The notes under the pieces were generated by a model that worked only from the letters and a program-made list of their open reading frames with translations, made no database searches and was not told the DNA's origin. From assembly GCA_963734815.1 (NCBI GenBank), contig CAVTIH010000002.1, positions 1,426,001 through 1,490,000 of the forward strand: DNA of 64,000 nucleotides, written 5' to 3'. Below, one piece after another: positions 7,975 through 17,217 of this stretch; the first letter of the stretch is position 1, and each line of letters opens with the position of its first letter. The DNA is from Palsa-744 sp963734815 (GTDB lineage Bacteria > Actinomycetota > Thermoleophilia > Solirubrobacterales > Solirubrobacteraceae). Position numbers and translations under genes: made by a program.

Positions 7975-9474
7975 GTGGCAGGCAGCTCCTACGACTGCAT
8001 CGTGATCGGCGCCGGACCGGGCGGGTACGTCGCCGCGATCCGCGCTGCGCAACTCGGGAAAAAGACCGTGGTGATCGAGCGGGACAAGGTCGGGGGGCGC
8101 TGCCTGAACTACGCGTGCATCCCCGCCAAGGCGGTGCTTCGCTCGGCCGACCTGCTCAGCGAGATCCGCGAGGCCGGCGACTTCGGACTGCGCGTGGCGG
8201 CCGTCGAGGTCGACTACCCAGCCGTGCAGGCGCGACGCGAGAAAGTCGTGGGGACGCTCACCGGCGGCGTGAGCGGGCTGTTCAAGAAGAACGGGATCGA
8301 CGTGATCGCCGGCGAGGCCACGCTCACGCCCACCTCCGGTGGGCAGGCAAGCGCGGCGGGCAGGCAAGGGACGGGTGGGAGTCCAATCAAGGTGCGCGTC
8401 GGCGAAGAGGAGCTCGAGGCCGCGACCGTGATCCTCGCCACCGGCTCCGTCGGGCGCTCGATCCCAGGCGTGGAGCTGGGCGGGCGCGTGATCGGCACCG
8501 AGCAGGCGTGGGCTCTACCGGAGCTGCCCAAGCGCCTGGCGGTCGTGGGCGCGGGCGCCTCGGGGGCGGAGATCGCCTCCGGCTTCGCACGGCTGGGCAG
8601 TGAGGTGCTGCTGTTCGAGGTGCTCGACCGCGTGCTCCCAACCGAGGACGCCGACATCTCCCGCCTGGTCGAGCGCGGGCTCAAGCGTCAAGGCATACAG
8701 GTTCTCACCGCCACGCCGATCGAAGGGGTGCGCGCCGGCGAGACGGATGTGAGCTTCACTTACGCGAGCGGGTCCGCCGGAAGCGGCTCTCTCGGGGACG
8801 TCAACTCCCCAGAAGGCCAGAACTCGGGCGGGAGCTCACCCGCGGAGGAGTCAGCCGAAGTGGACTACCTCGTGATCGCCGCCGGGCGCGGGCCCGACGT
8901 AGACCGGCTCGGTCTCGCCGCCGCCGGCGTGGAGCTCGACGAGCGCGGCCTCGTGAAGGTCGACGGAGCGCTGCGCACCAACGTGGCGGGGATCTACGCG
9001 ATCGGCGATCTCGTCCGCGGCCCCGCACTCGCGCACAAGGCCTCCGACGAGGGCATCATCGCGGCGGAGGATTCCGCCGGGCTGCCCACCCACCCGCTCG
9101 CCTACATCGACATCCCCCGCGCCACCTTCTGCACGCCCAACGTCGGCTCGTTCGGCCTCACCGAGGAGCAGGCCCGCGAGCAGGGCTACGACGTGGTGGT
9201 CGGCAAGGTGCCCTACGGCGCCGTGGGGGGTGGCATCGTCTACGGTGACCGCGCCGGCCTCGTCAAGCTGGTGGGCGACTCCAAGTACGGGGAGCTGCTC
9301 GGCGGCCATATCGTCGGCAGCCGCGCCACCGAGCTGATTCAGGAGCTCGTCAACGTGCGCGCGCTGGAGGGCGGCTTCCCTGAGGTCGGGCGCATCATCC
9401 ACGGCCATCCCACCCTCTCCGAGGCAGTGATGGAGGCCGGGCGCGCCACCGACGGCTGGCTGATCCACGGCTGA
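7975..9474 (+). CDS. lpdA: Dihydrolipoamide dehydrogenase (E3)
   Basis: 499 residues. FAD motif VIGAGPGGYVAAIRAAQLG, redox disulfide GGRCLNYACIPAK, NAD motif LAVVGAGASGAEIASGFARLG, second FAD motif GIYAIGDLV and the C-terminal His-Glu pair in HGHPTLSEAVMEA. It reoxidises the lipoyl groups carried by the E2 encoded at 12.6 kb. Two Gly/Ser-rich insertions (about residues 122-136 and 263-296) are not part of the usual E3 core. GTG start just before the FAD motif. Confidence 0.93.
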   Translation: MAGSSYDCIVIGAGPGGYVAAIRAAQLGKKTVVIERDKVGGRCLNYACIPAKAVLRSADLLSEIREAGDFGLRVAAVEVDYPAVQARREKVVGTLTGGVSGLFKKNGIDVIAGEATLTPTSGGQASAAGRQGTGGSPIKVRVGEEELEAATVILATGSVGRSIPGVELGGRVIGTEQAWALPELPKRLAVVGAGASGAEIASGFARLGSEVLLFEVLDRVLPTEDADISRLVERGLKRQGIQVLTATPIEGVRAGETDVSFTYASGSAGSGSLGDVNSPEGQNSGGSSPAEESAEVDYLVIAAGRGPDVDRLGLAAAGVELDERGLVKVDGALRTNVAGIYAIGDLVRGPALAHKASDEGIIAAEDSAGLPTHPLAYIDIPRATFCTPNVGSFGLTEEQAREQGYDVVVGKVPYGAVGGGIVYGDRAGLVKLVGDSKYGELLGGHIVGSRATELIQELVNVRALEGGFPEVGRIIHGHPTLSEAVMEAGRATDGWLIHG

Positions 9475-9506
9475 GCGAATCGCGTTCGCGGGGCTACGCT
9501 CTGACC

Positions 9507-10106
9507 ATGGACGCGGCCTTCTACTTCGATCTCGCCAGCCCGCTGGCTTACCTCGCCGCCGAGCGCGTCCTGCAGGTGATTCCCGGACCGCTGGAGTGGC
9601 GGCCGGTGCTGGCGCGCGAGCTGCCCGGCGCGGAGAGATTCGAATCGTTCCGCTGCGTGGCGGAGGTTCAGATGTTCCGCGCGGACGTGCAGCGTCGAGC
9701 CGATCAGCTGGGCATTCAGCCGCTGCGCTGGCCCGAGCCATTCCCGTTCGACAGCGATTTGGCGATGCGCGTCGCCACCTACGCAAAGGGCATCGGGCGA
9801 GTGGTCCCGTTCGCGCAGGCCGCCTTCCGCCAAGCGTTCGCCGCCGGGCGCTCGCTCTCCGATCCGGACACCGTGCTGATTGCCGCCGCGGCCTGCGAGA
9901 TGCACCCCCAGGCCGTGCTGCGCGGCGCGGAGCTGCGCTCGGTGCGCGAGCAGCTCGCCACCGCCACCGCACAGGCGGCGCGGGCGGGCGTCGGCGACGT
10001 TCCCGCGGTGCTGGCCGATCTTCGATCGCACAGGAATCGTGTGCTGGTTGGCGAGCGCGCGCTGGAGGAGGCGGGAGAGCTGCTGGCGGGCGCCGCCGCG
10101 CGATGA
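9507..10106 (+). CDS. 2-hydroxychromene-2-carboxylate isomerase/DsbA-family protein
   Basis: 199 residues. FYFDLASPLAYLAAERV at the N-terminus is the signature of the HCCA-isomerase branch of the thioredoxin-like DsbA family, where Ser replaces the CxxC cysteines; the kappa-class GST-like helical region follows (AKGIGRVVPFAQAAFRQAFAAG, DPDTVLIAAAACEM). The substrate is unknown; a detoxification or redox role with a glutathione-like thiol is the family expectation. The small gene after it overlaps by 4 nt (ATGA). Confidence 0.8.
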   Translation: MDAAFYFDLASPLAYLAAERVLQVIPGPLEWRPVLARELPGAERFESFRCVAEVQMFRADVQRRADQLGIQPLRWPEPFPFDSDLAMRVATYAKGIGRVVPFAQAAFRQAFAAGRSLSDPDTVLIAAAACEMHPQAVLRGAELRSVREQLATATAQAARAGVGDVPAVLADLRSHRNRVLVGERALEEAGELLAGAAAR

Positions 10107-10345
10107 GGGCCAACCGCGCCTACCGGCTGATCGTCAGGCGCGGCGGCTGGGCTCCCGCGCTGCTGGCAGACCCCGCTCGGGTCGATCACATCGAGGTGGT
10201 GGAGATCGATAGCGGCGAGGTGGTGCTGTTCTGGGATCTCCATCCGCAGGAGGCGGGGCGCCGCGCGCGAGCGCTGCGCGCCGACCTGGCACAGATTCAG
10301 GACGAGGAGTTCATCGCCCGCTGGGCCGCCGTGGAGCATCGATGA
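10103..10345 (+). CDS. Small hypothetical protein coupled to the DsbA-family gene
   Basis: 80 residues, MRANRAYRLIVRRGGWAPAL... . ATG overlaps the preceding stop (ATGA). Alternating hydrophobic/charged pattern (HIEVVEIDSGEVVLFWDL) suggests a small alpha/beta fold; there is no signal peptide or membrane segment. Codon usage is like its neighbours, and the coupling supports that it is real. Function not recognised. Confidence 0.6.
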   Translation: MRANRAYRLIVRRGGWAPALLADPARVDHIEVVEIDSGEVVLFWDLHPQEAGRRARALRADLAQIQDEEFIARWAAVEHR

Positions 10346-10412
10346 GCACCCGGACCGGGCAACGCAGTCCTCGGGCGAGTAGCGCCCCACGCTGGGCTAC
10401 CGTGGTGCATTG

Positions 10413-11537
10413 ATGAGCACCGCCCTGCCCGACCCCCAGACGGCGCGCGAGTGGTTGGCGACGATGACGCTGATCCGCCGCTTTGAGGAGCGCGCGGGCG
10501 AGATGTACGCGCGCGCCAAGGTCGGCGGCTTCCTGCACCTTTCGATCGGCGAGGAGGCCACAATCGTCGGCGCGGCACGGGCGCTGCGCGCGAGCGACTA
10601 CCTGATCTCGACCTACCGTTCGCACGGCCATGCGCTGGTGCGTGGGACGCCCCCTGGCAACGTGATGGCGGAGCTGTTCGGGCGCGTGGACGGCTGCTCC
10701 GGCGGACGGGGCGGTTCGATGCACATGTTCGATCTGGGGCGCCGCTTCATGGGCGGCTACGGGATCGTCGGCGGCAATCTGCCGATCGCGGCGGGCATCG
10801 CGCTGGCGAGCGACTACCGCGGCGAGGACGACGTCACGCTGTGCACGTTCGGCGACGGCGCCTCCAACCAGGGCACCTTCGGCGAGACGCTCAACCTCGC
10901 CGCGTTGTGGCGCCTGCCGGTCGTGTTCATGGTCACCAACAACCAGTTCGGGATGGGCACCGCGCTGGGGCGCCACTCCGCCGTCACCGACCTGCAGCGC
11001 AAGGGCGAGAGCCTCGGCGTTCCCGGGATGCGCTGCGACGGGATGGACGTGCTCGACACCCATGCGGTGATCTCCGAGGCGCTGCGCCGGGTGCGCGAGG
11101 AGCGCCGCCCGGTGCTGGTGGAGGCGATCACCTACCGCTTCCGCGGCCACTCGATGGCCGACCCCGAGGAGTATCGCTCGAAGGAGGAGGTCGCCCACTG
11201 GCGCGAGCGCGACCCGATCCCCGTGTTCGGCGATCTGCTGGAGCGCGAGGGGATCCTCGACGCCGCCGCGCGCGCACAGATCGACGAACGGGCACGTGCG
11301 CAGGTTGACGAGGCTGTCGCTTTCGCGGAGGCATCACCCTTCCCGGCGCCCGGGTCGCTGTACGACGACGTGTACGTGCTCGGCAGCCAGGTGCACGGCT
11401 GGTACTCCGTGCGCACCTCCCCACCCGGGTACGGCGCCGCCGATGCTTCGCCGCGGGCAAACGGCCCCACGGCAGCAAGCACGGGGGAGATTCCGCAGCA
11501 GATCACGAATGCCCTGCAAGCGAGCGAGGACGCCTGA
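10413..11537 (+). CDS. pdhA: Pyruvate (branched-chain 2-oxoacid) dehydrogenase E1 alpha
   Basis: 374 residues. Thiamine diphosphate motif GDGASNQGTFGETLNLAALWRLPVVFMVTNN, the YRSHGHALVRG and RGGSMHMFD substrate segments, and the phosphorylation-loop-like YRFRGHSMADPEEYRS. It decarboxylates the 2-oxoacid together with E1 beta, encoded next. ATG 10413 preferred over the adjacent TTG 10410. The C-terminal 40 residues are a poorly conserved tail. Pyruvate is the likeliest substrate because the E1/E2/E3 and lipoylation genes are together, but branched-chain specificity is not excluded. Confidence 0.92.
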   Translation: MSTALPDPQTAREWLATMTLIRRFEERAGEMYARAKVGGFLHLSIGEEATIVGAARALRASDYLISTYRSHGHALVRGTPPGNVMAELFGRVDGCSGGRGGSMHMFDLGRRFMGGYGIVGGNLPIAAGIALASDYRGEDDVTLCTFGDGASNQGTFGETLNLAALWRLPVVFMVTNNQFGMGTALGRHSAVTDLQRKGESLGVPGMRCDGMDVLDTHAVISEALRRVREERRPVLVEAITYRFRGHSMADPEEYRSKEEVAHWRERDPIPVFGDLLEREGILDAAARAQIDERARAQVDEAVAFAEASPFPAPGSLYDDVYVLGSQVHGWYSVRTSPPGYGAADASPRANGPTAASTGEIPQQITNALQASEDA

Positions 11538-12592
11538 TGGCCGAGCTGCGCTACCGCGAGGCGCTCAACGCCGCGCTGCGCGAGGAGCTCGCGCGCGACG
11601 AGCGCGTGATCTTGATGGGCGAGGACATCGGCGTCTTCGGAGGCGCCTTCAAGGTCACCGCCGGCCTGTTGGATGAGTTCGGGGAGCGCCGCGTGCGCGA
11701 CACCCCGATCTCCGAGAACACAATCGTCGGCATGGGTGTCGGCGCCGCGATGGTCGGCCTGCGCCCCGTGGTCGAGCTGATGACGATCAACTTCGCCCTG
11801 CTCGCCTTCGATCAGATCGTCAACCACGCCGCCCACATCCACTACATGTTCGGCGGGCAGGCCCGCGTGCCGCTGGTCGTGCGCATGCCCCAGGGCGCGG
11901 GTCACCAGCTTGGCCCCACCCACTCCCACTGCCTGGAGGCGTTTTTCATGCACGTGCCCGGGCTGCTCGTCGCCACCCCCTCCACCCCCGCCGACGCCAA
12001 GGGCCTGTTGAAGACCGCGATCCGCGACGAGAACCCCGTGATCTTCATCGAGCACGAGTCACTCTACGGCCAGCGCGGGGAGGTGCCCGACGGGGAGCAC
12101 CTCGTCGACTTCGGGCGCGCCGCCGTACGCCGCGAGGGCGCCGACGTGACGATCGTCGGCATCTCGCGGATGGCGATCACCGCAGAGCGGGCCGCGCAGA
12201 CGCTCGCGGACGAGCACGGCGTGCAGGCTGAGGTGATCGACCCCCGCACGCTGCGCCCGCTCGACCTCGACGCCGTGCTGCGCTCGGTCGCCAAGACCAA
12301 CCATTGCGTGGTCGTCGAGGAGGGCTGGCCGCATGGGGGAGTTGGCGCTAATCTCAGCGCGCTGATCACCGAGCAGGCCTTCGACGATCTCGACGCTCCC
12401 GTGCGGCGCGTCACCGGCGCCGACGTGCCGATGCCTTACTCCAAGCCGCTGGAGGAGATCGCCTTCCCACACGAGCCGCAGGTGGTGCGCGCGGCGTTAG
12501 AGGTGCTCGGCGGGGCGGCGTCCGCCGCGAATGGCGAGCGAACCGCGCGGGGTGTGGGTGCGCCCACCACAGGGCAAGCGGGAGCACGGTGA
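11537..12592 (+). CDS. pdhB: 2-oxoacid dehydrogenase E1 beta
   Basis: 351 residues. YREALNAALREELARDERVILMGEDIGVFGGAF, the GMGVGAAMVGLRPVVELM core and the C-terminal HGGVGANLSALI / RVTGADVPMPYSKPLE segments identify the beta subunit, which supplies the ThDP-activating glutamate (MGEDIG region) and binds E2. ATG overlaps the E1 alpha stop by one base (TGATG). Confidence 0.93.
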   Translation: MAELRYREALNAALREELARDERVILMGEDIGVFGGAFKVTAGLLDEFGERRVRDTPISENTIVGMGVGAAMVGLRPVVELMTINFALLAFDQIVNHAAHIHYMFGGQARVPLVVRMPQGAGHQLGPTHSHCLEAFFMHVPGLLVATPSTPADAKGLLKTAIRDENPVIFIEHESLYGQRGEVPDGEHLVDFGRAAVRREGADVTIVGISRMAITAERAAQTLADEHGVQAEVIDPRTLRPLDLDAVLRSVAKTNHCVVVEEGWPHGGVGANLSALITEQAFDDLDAPVRRVTGADVPMPYSKPLEEIAFPHEPQVVRAALEVLGGAASAANGERTARGVGAPTTGQAGAR

Positions 12593-12599
12593 GGCGCCG

Positions 12600-13880
12600 G
12601 TGAGCGAGATCGTGATGCCCCGCCTCTCCGACACGATGGAGGAGGGGACCGTGCTGCGCTGGCTCAAGCGCGACGGAGAGCAGGTCCGCCGCGGTGAGGA
12701 GCTCGTCGAGATCGAGACCGACAAGGCGGCAATGGTGTACGAGTCCGACCAGGAGGGCGCTCTGCGGATCGTCGCCCGGGAGGGCGACACGCTCGCCGTC
12801 GGCGCGACGATCGCGCACGTCGGAGAGGCAGCCGGCGCCGGGGGTGCGGGGTCTGATGCAACGCAGCCCGGGGGTGCAGAGGGTGGCGAGCGCGTTAAGG
12901 CCTCGCCGCTGGCACGGAGGGTCGCCGGCGAGCGCGGCGTGGATCTGCACACGCTCGCCGGCAGCGGTCCTGGCGGGCGGATCGTCAAGGCAGATGTCGA
13001 AGCGGCGGGAGCAACGGCGGGCCCTCCCGCGGCCGGGGTGCCCTCGGAGCCTGGCACGCAGGCGCCGGAGTCCGAGGGGGCACCCACGGCGACGGTCGCC
13101 ACCGCCGACATCGCCGAGCGGGTGGCGAGCGCCAAGGGAGAGACGACCGTCGTCGAGCTCAGCCGCACGCAGCAGACGATCGCGCGGCGGATGGCCGAGT
13201 CGAAGGCGACGATCCCCGACTTCGCACTGCAGGCGGAGATCGACATGGAGCGGTGCGTGGCGCTGCGCTCCGAGCTCAAGCGCCTCTCCCCCGAGGAGGC
13301 GCCCACGTACAACGACATGGTCGTCAAGGCGTGTGCGCTGGCCTTGCACGAGCATCCTCGCGCCAACGGCAGCTACCGCGACGGCAAACTGCAGCTGCAC
13401 TCGCGCGTCAACGTCGGGGTCGCGGTGGCGGTAGGCGCCGACGGCGACGCGGAGGCAAGCGGGACGGCGGGCATGGCGGGCGCGTTGGTTGTCCCGACCG
13501 TGTTCGACGCCGCGCTGAAGTCGCTCGGCGAGATCGCCCGCGAGACCCGCGCCCTCGCCGAGCGTGTACGCGCCGGCACGATCACGCCCCCCGAGCTTGG
13601 CGGGGGCACGTTCACGGTCTCCAACCTCGGGATGTACGGGGTACGCAGCTTCAGCGCGATCGTCAATCCCCCGCAGGCCGCAATCCTCTCCGTCGGCTCG
13701 CTGGCCCCGCGCGCCGTGGTGCTGGCCGACGGCGCAGACGGCGACGGCAAGATCGTCGCCCGCCACACGATGGCCGTCACGCTCGTCTGCGACCACCGCA
13801 TCCTCTACGGCGCCGACGCCGCCCGCTTCCTTGCCCGCGTCAGAGAGCTGCTGGAGGAGCCGGCGGCGCTCACGTTGTAG
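12600..13880 (+). CDS. pdhC: Dihydrolipoamide acyltransferase (E2)
   Basis: 426 residues. Order: lipoyl domain with the lipoyl-lysine in IEIETDKAAMVYES (about 42), Gly/Ala linker, peripheral subunit-binding domain (ASPLARRVAGERGVDLHTLAGSG), second linker, catalytic CAT-like domain. The active-site motif usually written DHRxxDG reads DHRILYGAD, so the catalytic His is kept but the Asp two positions before Gly is Tyr. GTG 12600 begins SEIVMPRLSD, the normal E2 start, 7 nt after the E1 beta stop. Confidence 0.92.
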   Translation: MSEIVMPRLSDTMEEGTVLRWLKRDGEQVRRGEELVEIETDKAAMVYESDQEGALRIVAREGDTLAVGATIAHVGEAAGAGGAGSDATQPGGAEGGERVKASPLARRVAGERGVDLHTLAGSGPGGRIVKADVEAAGATAGPPAAGVPSEPGTQAPESEGAPTATVATADIAERVASAKGETTVVELSRTQQTIARRMAESKATIPDFALQAEIDMERCVALRSELKRLSPEEAPTYNDMVVKACALALHEHPRANGSYRDGKLQLHSRVNVGVAVAVGADGDAEASGTAGMAGALVVPTVFDAALKSLGEIARETRALAERVRAGTITPPELGGGTFTVSNLGMYGVRSFSAIVNPPQAAILSVGSLAPRAVVLADGADGDGKIVARHTMAVTLVCDHRILYGADAARFLARVRELLEEPAALTL

Positions 13881-13911
13881 CGAGCCCTGCCGCTAGGCTG
13901 GGAGCAGAGAG

Positions 13912-14652
13912 ATGATCGACGACAGCCGATGCACGCAAGAGCTGTGGGTCTGCCACCTCGGCACGATCCCCTACCGCGACGCGCTCACGATCCAGCAGGA
14001 CATCGCCGCGCGCCGCCAGGCTGGTGAACTGCCCGACACGCTGCTGCTGTTGGAGCACCCCCCAGTGTTCACTCGCGGGCGGCGCTCACAGCCGGGTGAG
14101 CTGACCCTCGGGGAGAACTTCTACCGTGCGCACGGCATCGAGGTCGTACCGACCAACCGCGGCGGGCGCCTCACATACCACGGTCCGGGGCAGCTGGTGG
14201 GGTACCCAATCATGGGCGTCACCGACGTGGTCGCCCACCTACGCACGATTGAGAGCGCGATCGTCGCGGCGCTCGCCGGGGAGGGCATCACCGCCCGTTC
14301 GCGTCCCCGGGACGGCCCCGACTACACCGGCGTGTGGGTCGGGGAGCGCAAGATCGCCTCGCTCGGCGTGCACGTGTCGCGCGGGGTGTCCACGCATGGG
14401 TTTGCGGTGAACGTGAACACCGACCTGGAGCCCTTCGGCTGGATCGTCGCCTGCGGGCTGCCCGACGTCGAGATGACCTCGATCGCGGCGGAGCTGGGCG
14501 GTGTGGCCTCGCTGGAGCGCTTTCGAGCACGCATGGCCGAGTGCTTCTGCCGCGCGCACGGTCGCGCTCCGCGACCGATGGAGCCGCGAGACCTCGGCAT
14601 CGACAACCTTGCCATCGACCCCGCGCGTGCCGCCGCGCTCGCACCCGCGTGA
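13912..14652 (+). CDS. lipB: Octanoyltransferase LipB
   Basis: 246 residues. LLLLEHPPVFTRGRR, RGGRLTYHGPGQLVGYP, the catalytic lysine in GERKIASLGVHVSRGVSTHG and the catalytic cysteine in VACGLPDVEMTS are all present. It transfers octanoate from acyl-carrier protein to the lipoyl domains of E2. 31 nt after pdhC and overlapping lipA by 4 nt. Confidence 0.95.
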   Translation: MIDDSRCTQELWVCHLGTIPYRDALTIQQDIAARRQAGELPDTLLLLEHPPVFTRGRRSQPGELTLGENFYRAHGIEVVPTNRGGRLTYHGPGQLVGYPIMGVTDVVAHLRTIESAIVAALAGEGITARSRPRDGPDYTGVWVGERKIASLGVHVSRGVSTHGFAVNVNTDLEPFGWIVACGLPDVEMTSIAAELGGVASLERFRARMAECFCRAHGRAPRPMEPRDLGIDNLAIDPARAAALAPA

Positions 14653-15671
14653 GCGCCACCCAATCCCCCACCCCCACCCGCTCCCGCGCCAACCCCGGTG
14701 GGATGGACGTGCTGGAGGTGCTCGGGCCAGAGGTACGTCCGCTGCGCGAGCGCAAGCCCGCATGGCTGAAGGTGCCGGCGCCCGGCGGCGAGCGCTACCG
14801 CGCCCTCACGCAGCTGATCCGCGAGGAGCAGCTGCACACGGTGTGCCAAGAGGCGGCGTGCCCCAACGTCGGGGAGTGTTGGGAGCGGGGCACCGCGACG
14901 TTCATGATCCTCGGCGACACCTGCACGCGGCGCTGCGGCTTCTGCAACGTCAAGACCGGTCGCCCCACCTGGAACGACCCGCTGGAGCCCGCGCGCGTGG
15001 CGCGCTCGATCGCGCGTATGGGGCTGCGCCACGCCGTGGTCACCTCGGTGGATCGTGACGACCTGCCCGACAAGGGCGCCTCCGCGTTCGTCGGAGTCAT
15101 CCGCCAGGTGCGCCGCCAGGCGCCCGGCTGCGTGATCGAGGTGCTGACCCCCGACTTCCAGGGCCAGGAGATGCCGCTCGCCAAGGTGATCGCCGAGCGC
15201 CCCGACGTGTTCAACCACAACGTCGAGGTCGTCCCGCGCCTCTACCCGCTCGCGCGGCGCGGCTCGTCCTTTGCGCGCTCCTGTCGCGTGCTCGCGCTCG
15301 CCAAGCAGCTGGGGGGCGCCGCGGTCACAACCAAGTCGGGGCTGATGGTCGGCCTCGGCGAGACCCACGCCGAGCTTGTGGACGCCTTCGCCGCCCTGCG
15401 CGAGCAGGGAGTGCAAGTGCTCACCGTCGGGCAGTACCTGCGCCCCTCCGCCCGGCACCTCCCCGTCGTGCGCTACTGGCATCCCGACGAGTTCGCCGCG
15501 CTGGAGCGCGCCGCGTACGAGCTCGGCTTCGAGCACGTCGCCGCCGGCCCGCTCGTGCGCTCCTCCTATCACGCCGACCAGCACGTGGCGCAGCGGGGAC
15601 GGAAGGCCCGCCCACCCGTAGGCCCGTTGGCGACCATCGAGCCGGCGTTGGTGGAAGCGGCCCGCGGATAG
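14649..15671 (+). CDS. lipA: Lipoyl synthase LipA
   Basis: 340 residues. Auxiliary cluster cysteines in CQEAACPNVGEC and the radical-SAM motif CTRRCGFC, followed by VTSVDRDDLPDKGA and GLMVGLGE. It inserts two sulfurs into the octanoyl-E2 made by LipB. GTG start lies in the lipB stop (GTGA overlap); an ATG at 14703 would remove a disordered 18-residue leader and is possible. Confidence 0.95.
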   Translation: MSATQSPTPTRSRANPGGMDVLEVLGPEVRPLRERKPAWLKVPAPGGERYRALTQLIREEQLHTVCQEAACPNVGECWERGTATFMILGDTCTRRCGFCNVKTGRPTWNDPLEPARVARSIARMGLRHAVVTSVDRDDLPDKGASAFVGVIRQVRRQAPGCVIEVLTPDFQGQEMPLAKVIAERPDVFNHNVEVVPRLYPLARRGSSFARSCRVLALAKQLGGAAVTTKSGLMVGLGETHAELVDAFAALREQGVQVLTVGQYLRPSARHLPVVRYWHPDEFAALERAAYELGFEHVAAGPLVRSSYHADQHVAQRGRKARPPVGPLATIEPALVEAARG

Positions 15672-15712
15672 TCTGCTCCAATCCTCGCCGCCCCAGACAA
15701 CCGCTCCCGAAC

Positions 15713-15892
15713 GTGACCCGCGTACTGATCCTGTTCGTGGCGATGCTGTTCGTCGTCGGCTTCGCCTACCTCACGCTCCACACGATCGTGGAACAGAAAG
15801 GCATTTCGGCGGGCACGGCGGTGTCGGTCATCGTGGTGGTGATCATGGGCGTGGGGATCTTCGGCGCCCTGCTCGATCGGCGCCGCCGCTAA
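15713..15892 (+). CDS. Small two-helix membrane protein
   Basis: 59 residues: VTRVLILFVAMLFVVGFAYL, a short loop TIVEQKGISAGTA, a second helix SVIVVVIMGVGIFGALL and a basic end DRRRR. GTG start 41 nt after lipA, same strand. Two membrane segments with a positive C-terminus suggest both ends in the cytoplasm. No family recognised; composition and position after lipA make it a credible small gene. Confidence 0.6.
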   Translation: MTRVLILFVAMLFVVGFAYLTLHTIVEQKGISAGTAVSVIVVVIMGVGIFGALLDRRRR

Positions 15893-15967
15893 GAACGTCT
15901 CCCTCCGCTCGCCGCCACCGCCCACCCCGACACGTCCACGACCGAAGGTAGTACCGTGTAGAGGCGA

Positions 15968-15983
15968 TTGACTGGTCAGTCAA
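15968..15983. promoter_or_regulatory. Palindromic TetR-type operator before the acyl-CoA dehydrogenases
   Basis: TTGACTGGTCAGTCAA is a perfect 7-bp inverted repeat around a 2-bp centre, followed by a strong ribosome-binding site AAGGAGG (15986-15992) and the GTG at 16000. This operator type is characteristic of TetR-family repressors that sense acyl-CoAs and control fatty-acid degradation genes. The regulator gene is not adjacent. Confidence 0.7.
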
Positions 15984-15999
15984 CCAAGGAGGCGCAGCA

Positions 16000-17217
16000 G
16001 TGGATCTCGACGACACACCCGAGCAGGCCGCCCACCGCGCACAGGTGCGTGCGTGGCTGGAGCAGCACAAGCCCGAAGCGCCCGTGTTGACTGGCGAGGG
16101 GGCACTGAAGGACGAGGATGAGATCATCGCCGCGCGGCGCGCCTGGCAGGGCAAGCTTGCCGAGGGCGGCCTGGCAGGAGTGACGTGGCCGAAGGAGTAC
16201 GGCGGCCAGGGTCTCGGGCCGATCGACCAGGTGATCTGCAACCAGGAGCTCGCTCGCGCCCGGGTGCCGGGGATCCTCGACGCGATCGGCGTGGGGATGC
16301 TGGGGCCGACGATCATTGCGCACGGCGCCGAGGAGCAGAAGGCCCGCTACCTCGGCCCGATGCTGCACGGCGACGAGGTGTGGTGCCAGCTCTTCTCCGA
16401 GCCCGCCGCCGGCAGCGACCTGGCGGCAGTGCAGACCCGTGCACGCCTCCAGGACGACGGCAGTTGGCGCCTGTCCGGCCAGAAGGTGTGGACAACCAAC
16501 GCCCAGTTCGCCTCCTACGGCCTGCTGCTCGCCCGCACCGACGCCGACGTGCCCAAGCACAAGGGGATGACGATGTTCATCGTGCCGATGGACGCGCCCG
16601 GCGTAACGGTGCGTGGCCTGCGCCAGATCTCCGGCGAGGCCGAGTTCAACGAGGTGTTCTTCGACGACCTGGCAATCGACGCCGACGCCGTGGTCGGGGG
16701 CGTGGGCAACGGCTGGGGCACGGCGCTCACCACACTGATGTTCGAGCGCGTCACGATTGGACTGGGCGGCGAGGGCCTTGGCTACAACTCCGCCCGCTTC
16801 GCTCGCGCGATCGCCGCCGACGCACACGCCCGCCGCGATCCCGAGGTGCGCCGCCAGCTGGGCGAGATCACAAGCGAACTGATGGCGGTGCGCTTCACCG
16901 GCTATCGCACGCTCACCGCACTGCAGCAGGGCCAGATCCCCGGCCCCGAGGCGGGCCTGGCGAAGGTGACGATCGTCAACGGCGCGATCAAGTCAGGCGA
17001 CCTGATCGCCGACGTGCTCGGCCCCGACGCGCTGGCGCAGGACAGCGAGTGGGCCTACATGATCTCCTTCCTCCCCGGCCTGAAGTCGGCCGGCGGCACC
17101 GAAGAGATCCTGCGCAACACGATCGGCGAGCGCGTGCTGGGGCTGCCCTCCGAGCCGCGCCTTGACAAGGGCATCCCGTTCTCGGAGCTGCGCGCGAAGG
17201 AGGCAGCAAAGGCATGA
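16000..17217 (+). CDS. Acyl-CoA dehydrogenase, subunit 1
   Basis: 405 residues. Acyl-CoA dehydrogenase fold with N-terminal helical domain, VWCQLFSEPAAGSDLA (FAD/substrate), QKVWTTNAQFA, and the C-terminal SAGGTEEILRNTIGERVLGLP. It oxidises an acyl-CoA to the enoyl-CoA with FAD. The immediately following gene is a second, divergent dehydrogenase overlapping by 4 nt, which resembles the actinobacterial alpha2beta2 heteromeric dehydrogenases (FadE28/FadE29 type) used on branched or steroid side-chain acyl-CoAs. GTG start fixed by AAGGAGG at 7-nt spacing. Confidence 0.9.
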   Translation: MDLDDTPEQAAHRAQVRAWLEQHKPEAPVLTGEGALKDEDEIIAARRAWQGKLAEGGLAGVTWPKEYGGQGLGPIDQVICNQELARARVPGILDAIGVGMLGPTIIAHGAEEQKARYLGPMLHGDEVWCQLFSEPAAGSDLAAVQTRARLQDDGSWRLSGQKVWTTNAQFASYGLLLARTDADVPKHKGMTMFIVPMDAPGVTVRGLRQISGEAEFNEVFFDDLAIDADAVVGGVGNGWGTALTTLMFERVTIGLGGEGLGYNSARFARAIAADAHARRDPEVRRQLGEITSELMAVRFTGYRTLTALQQGQIPGPEAGLAKVTIVNGAIKSGDLIADVLGPDALAQDSEWAYMISFLPGLKSAGGTEEILRNTIGERVLGLPSEPRLDKGIPFSELRAKEAAKA

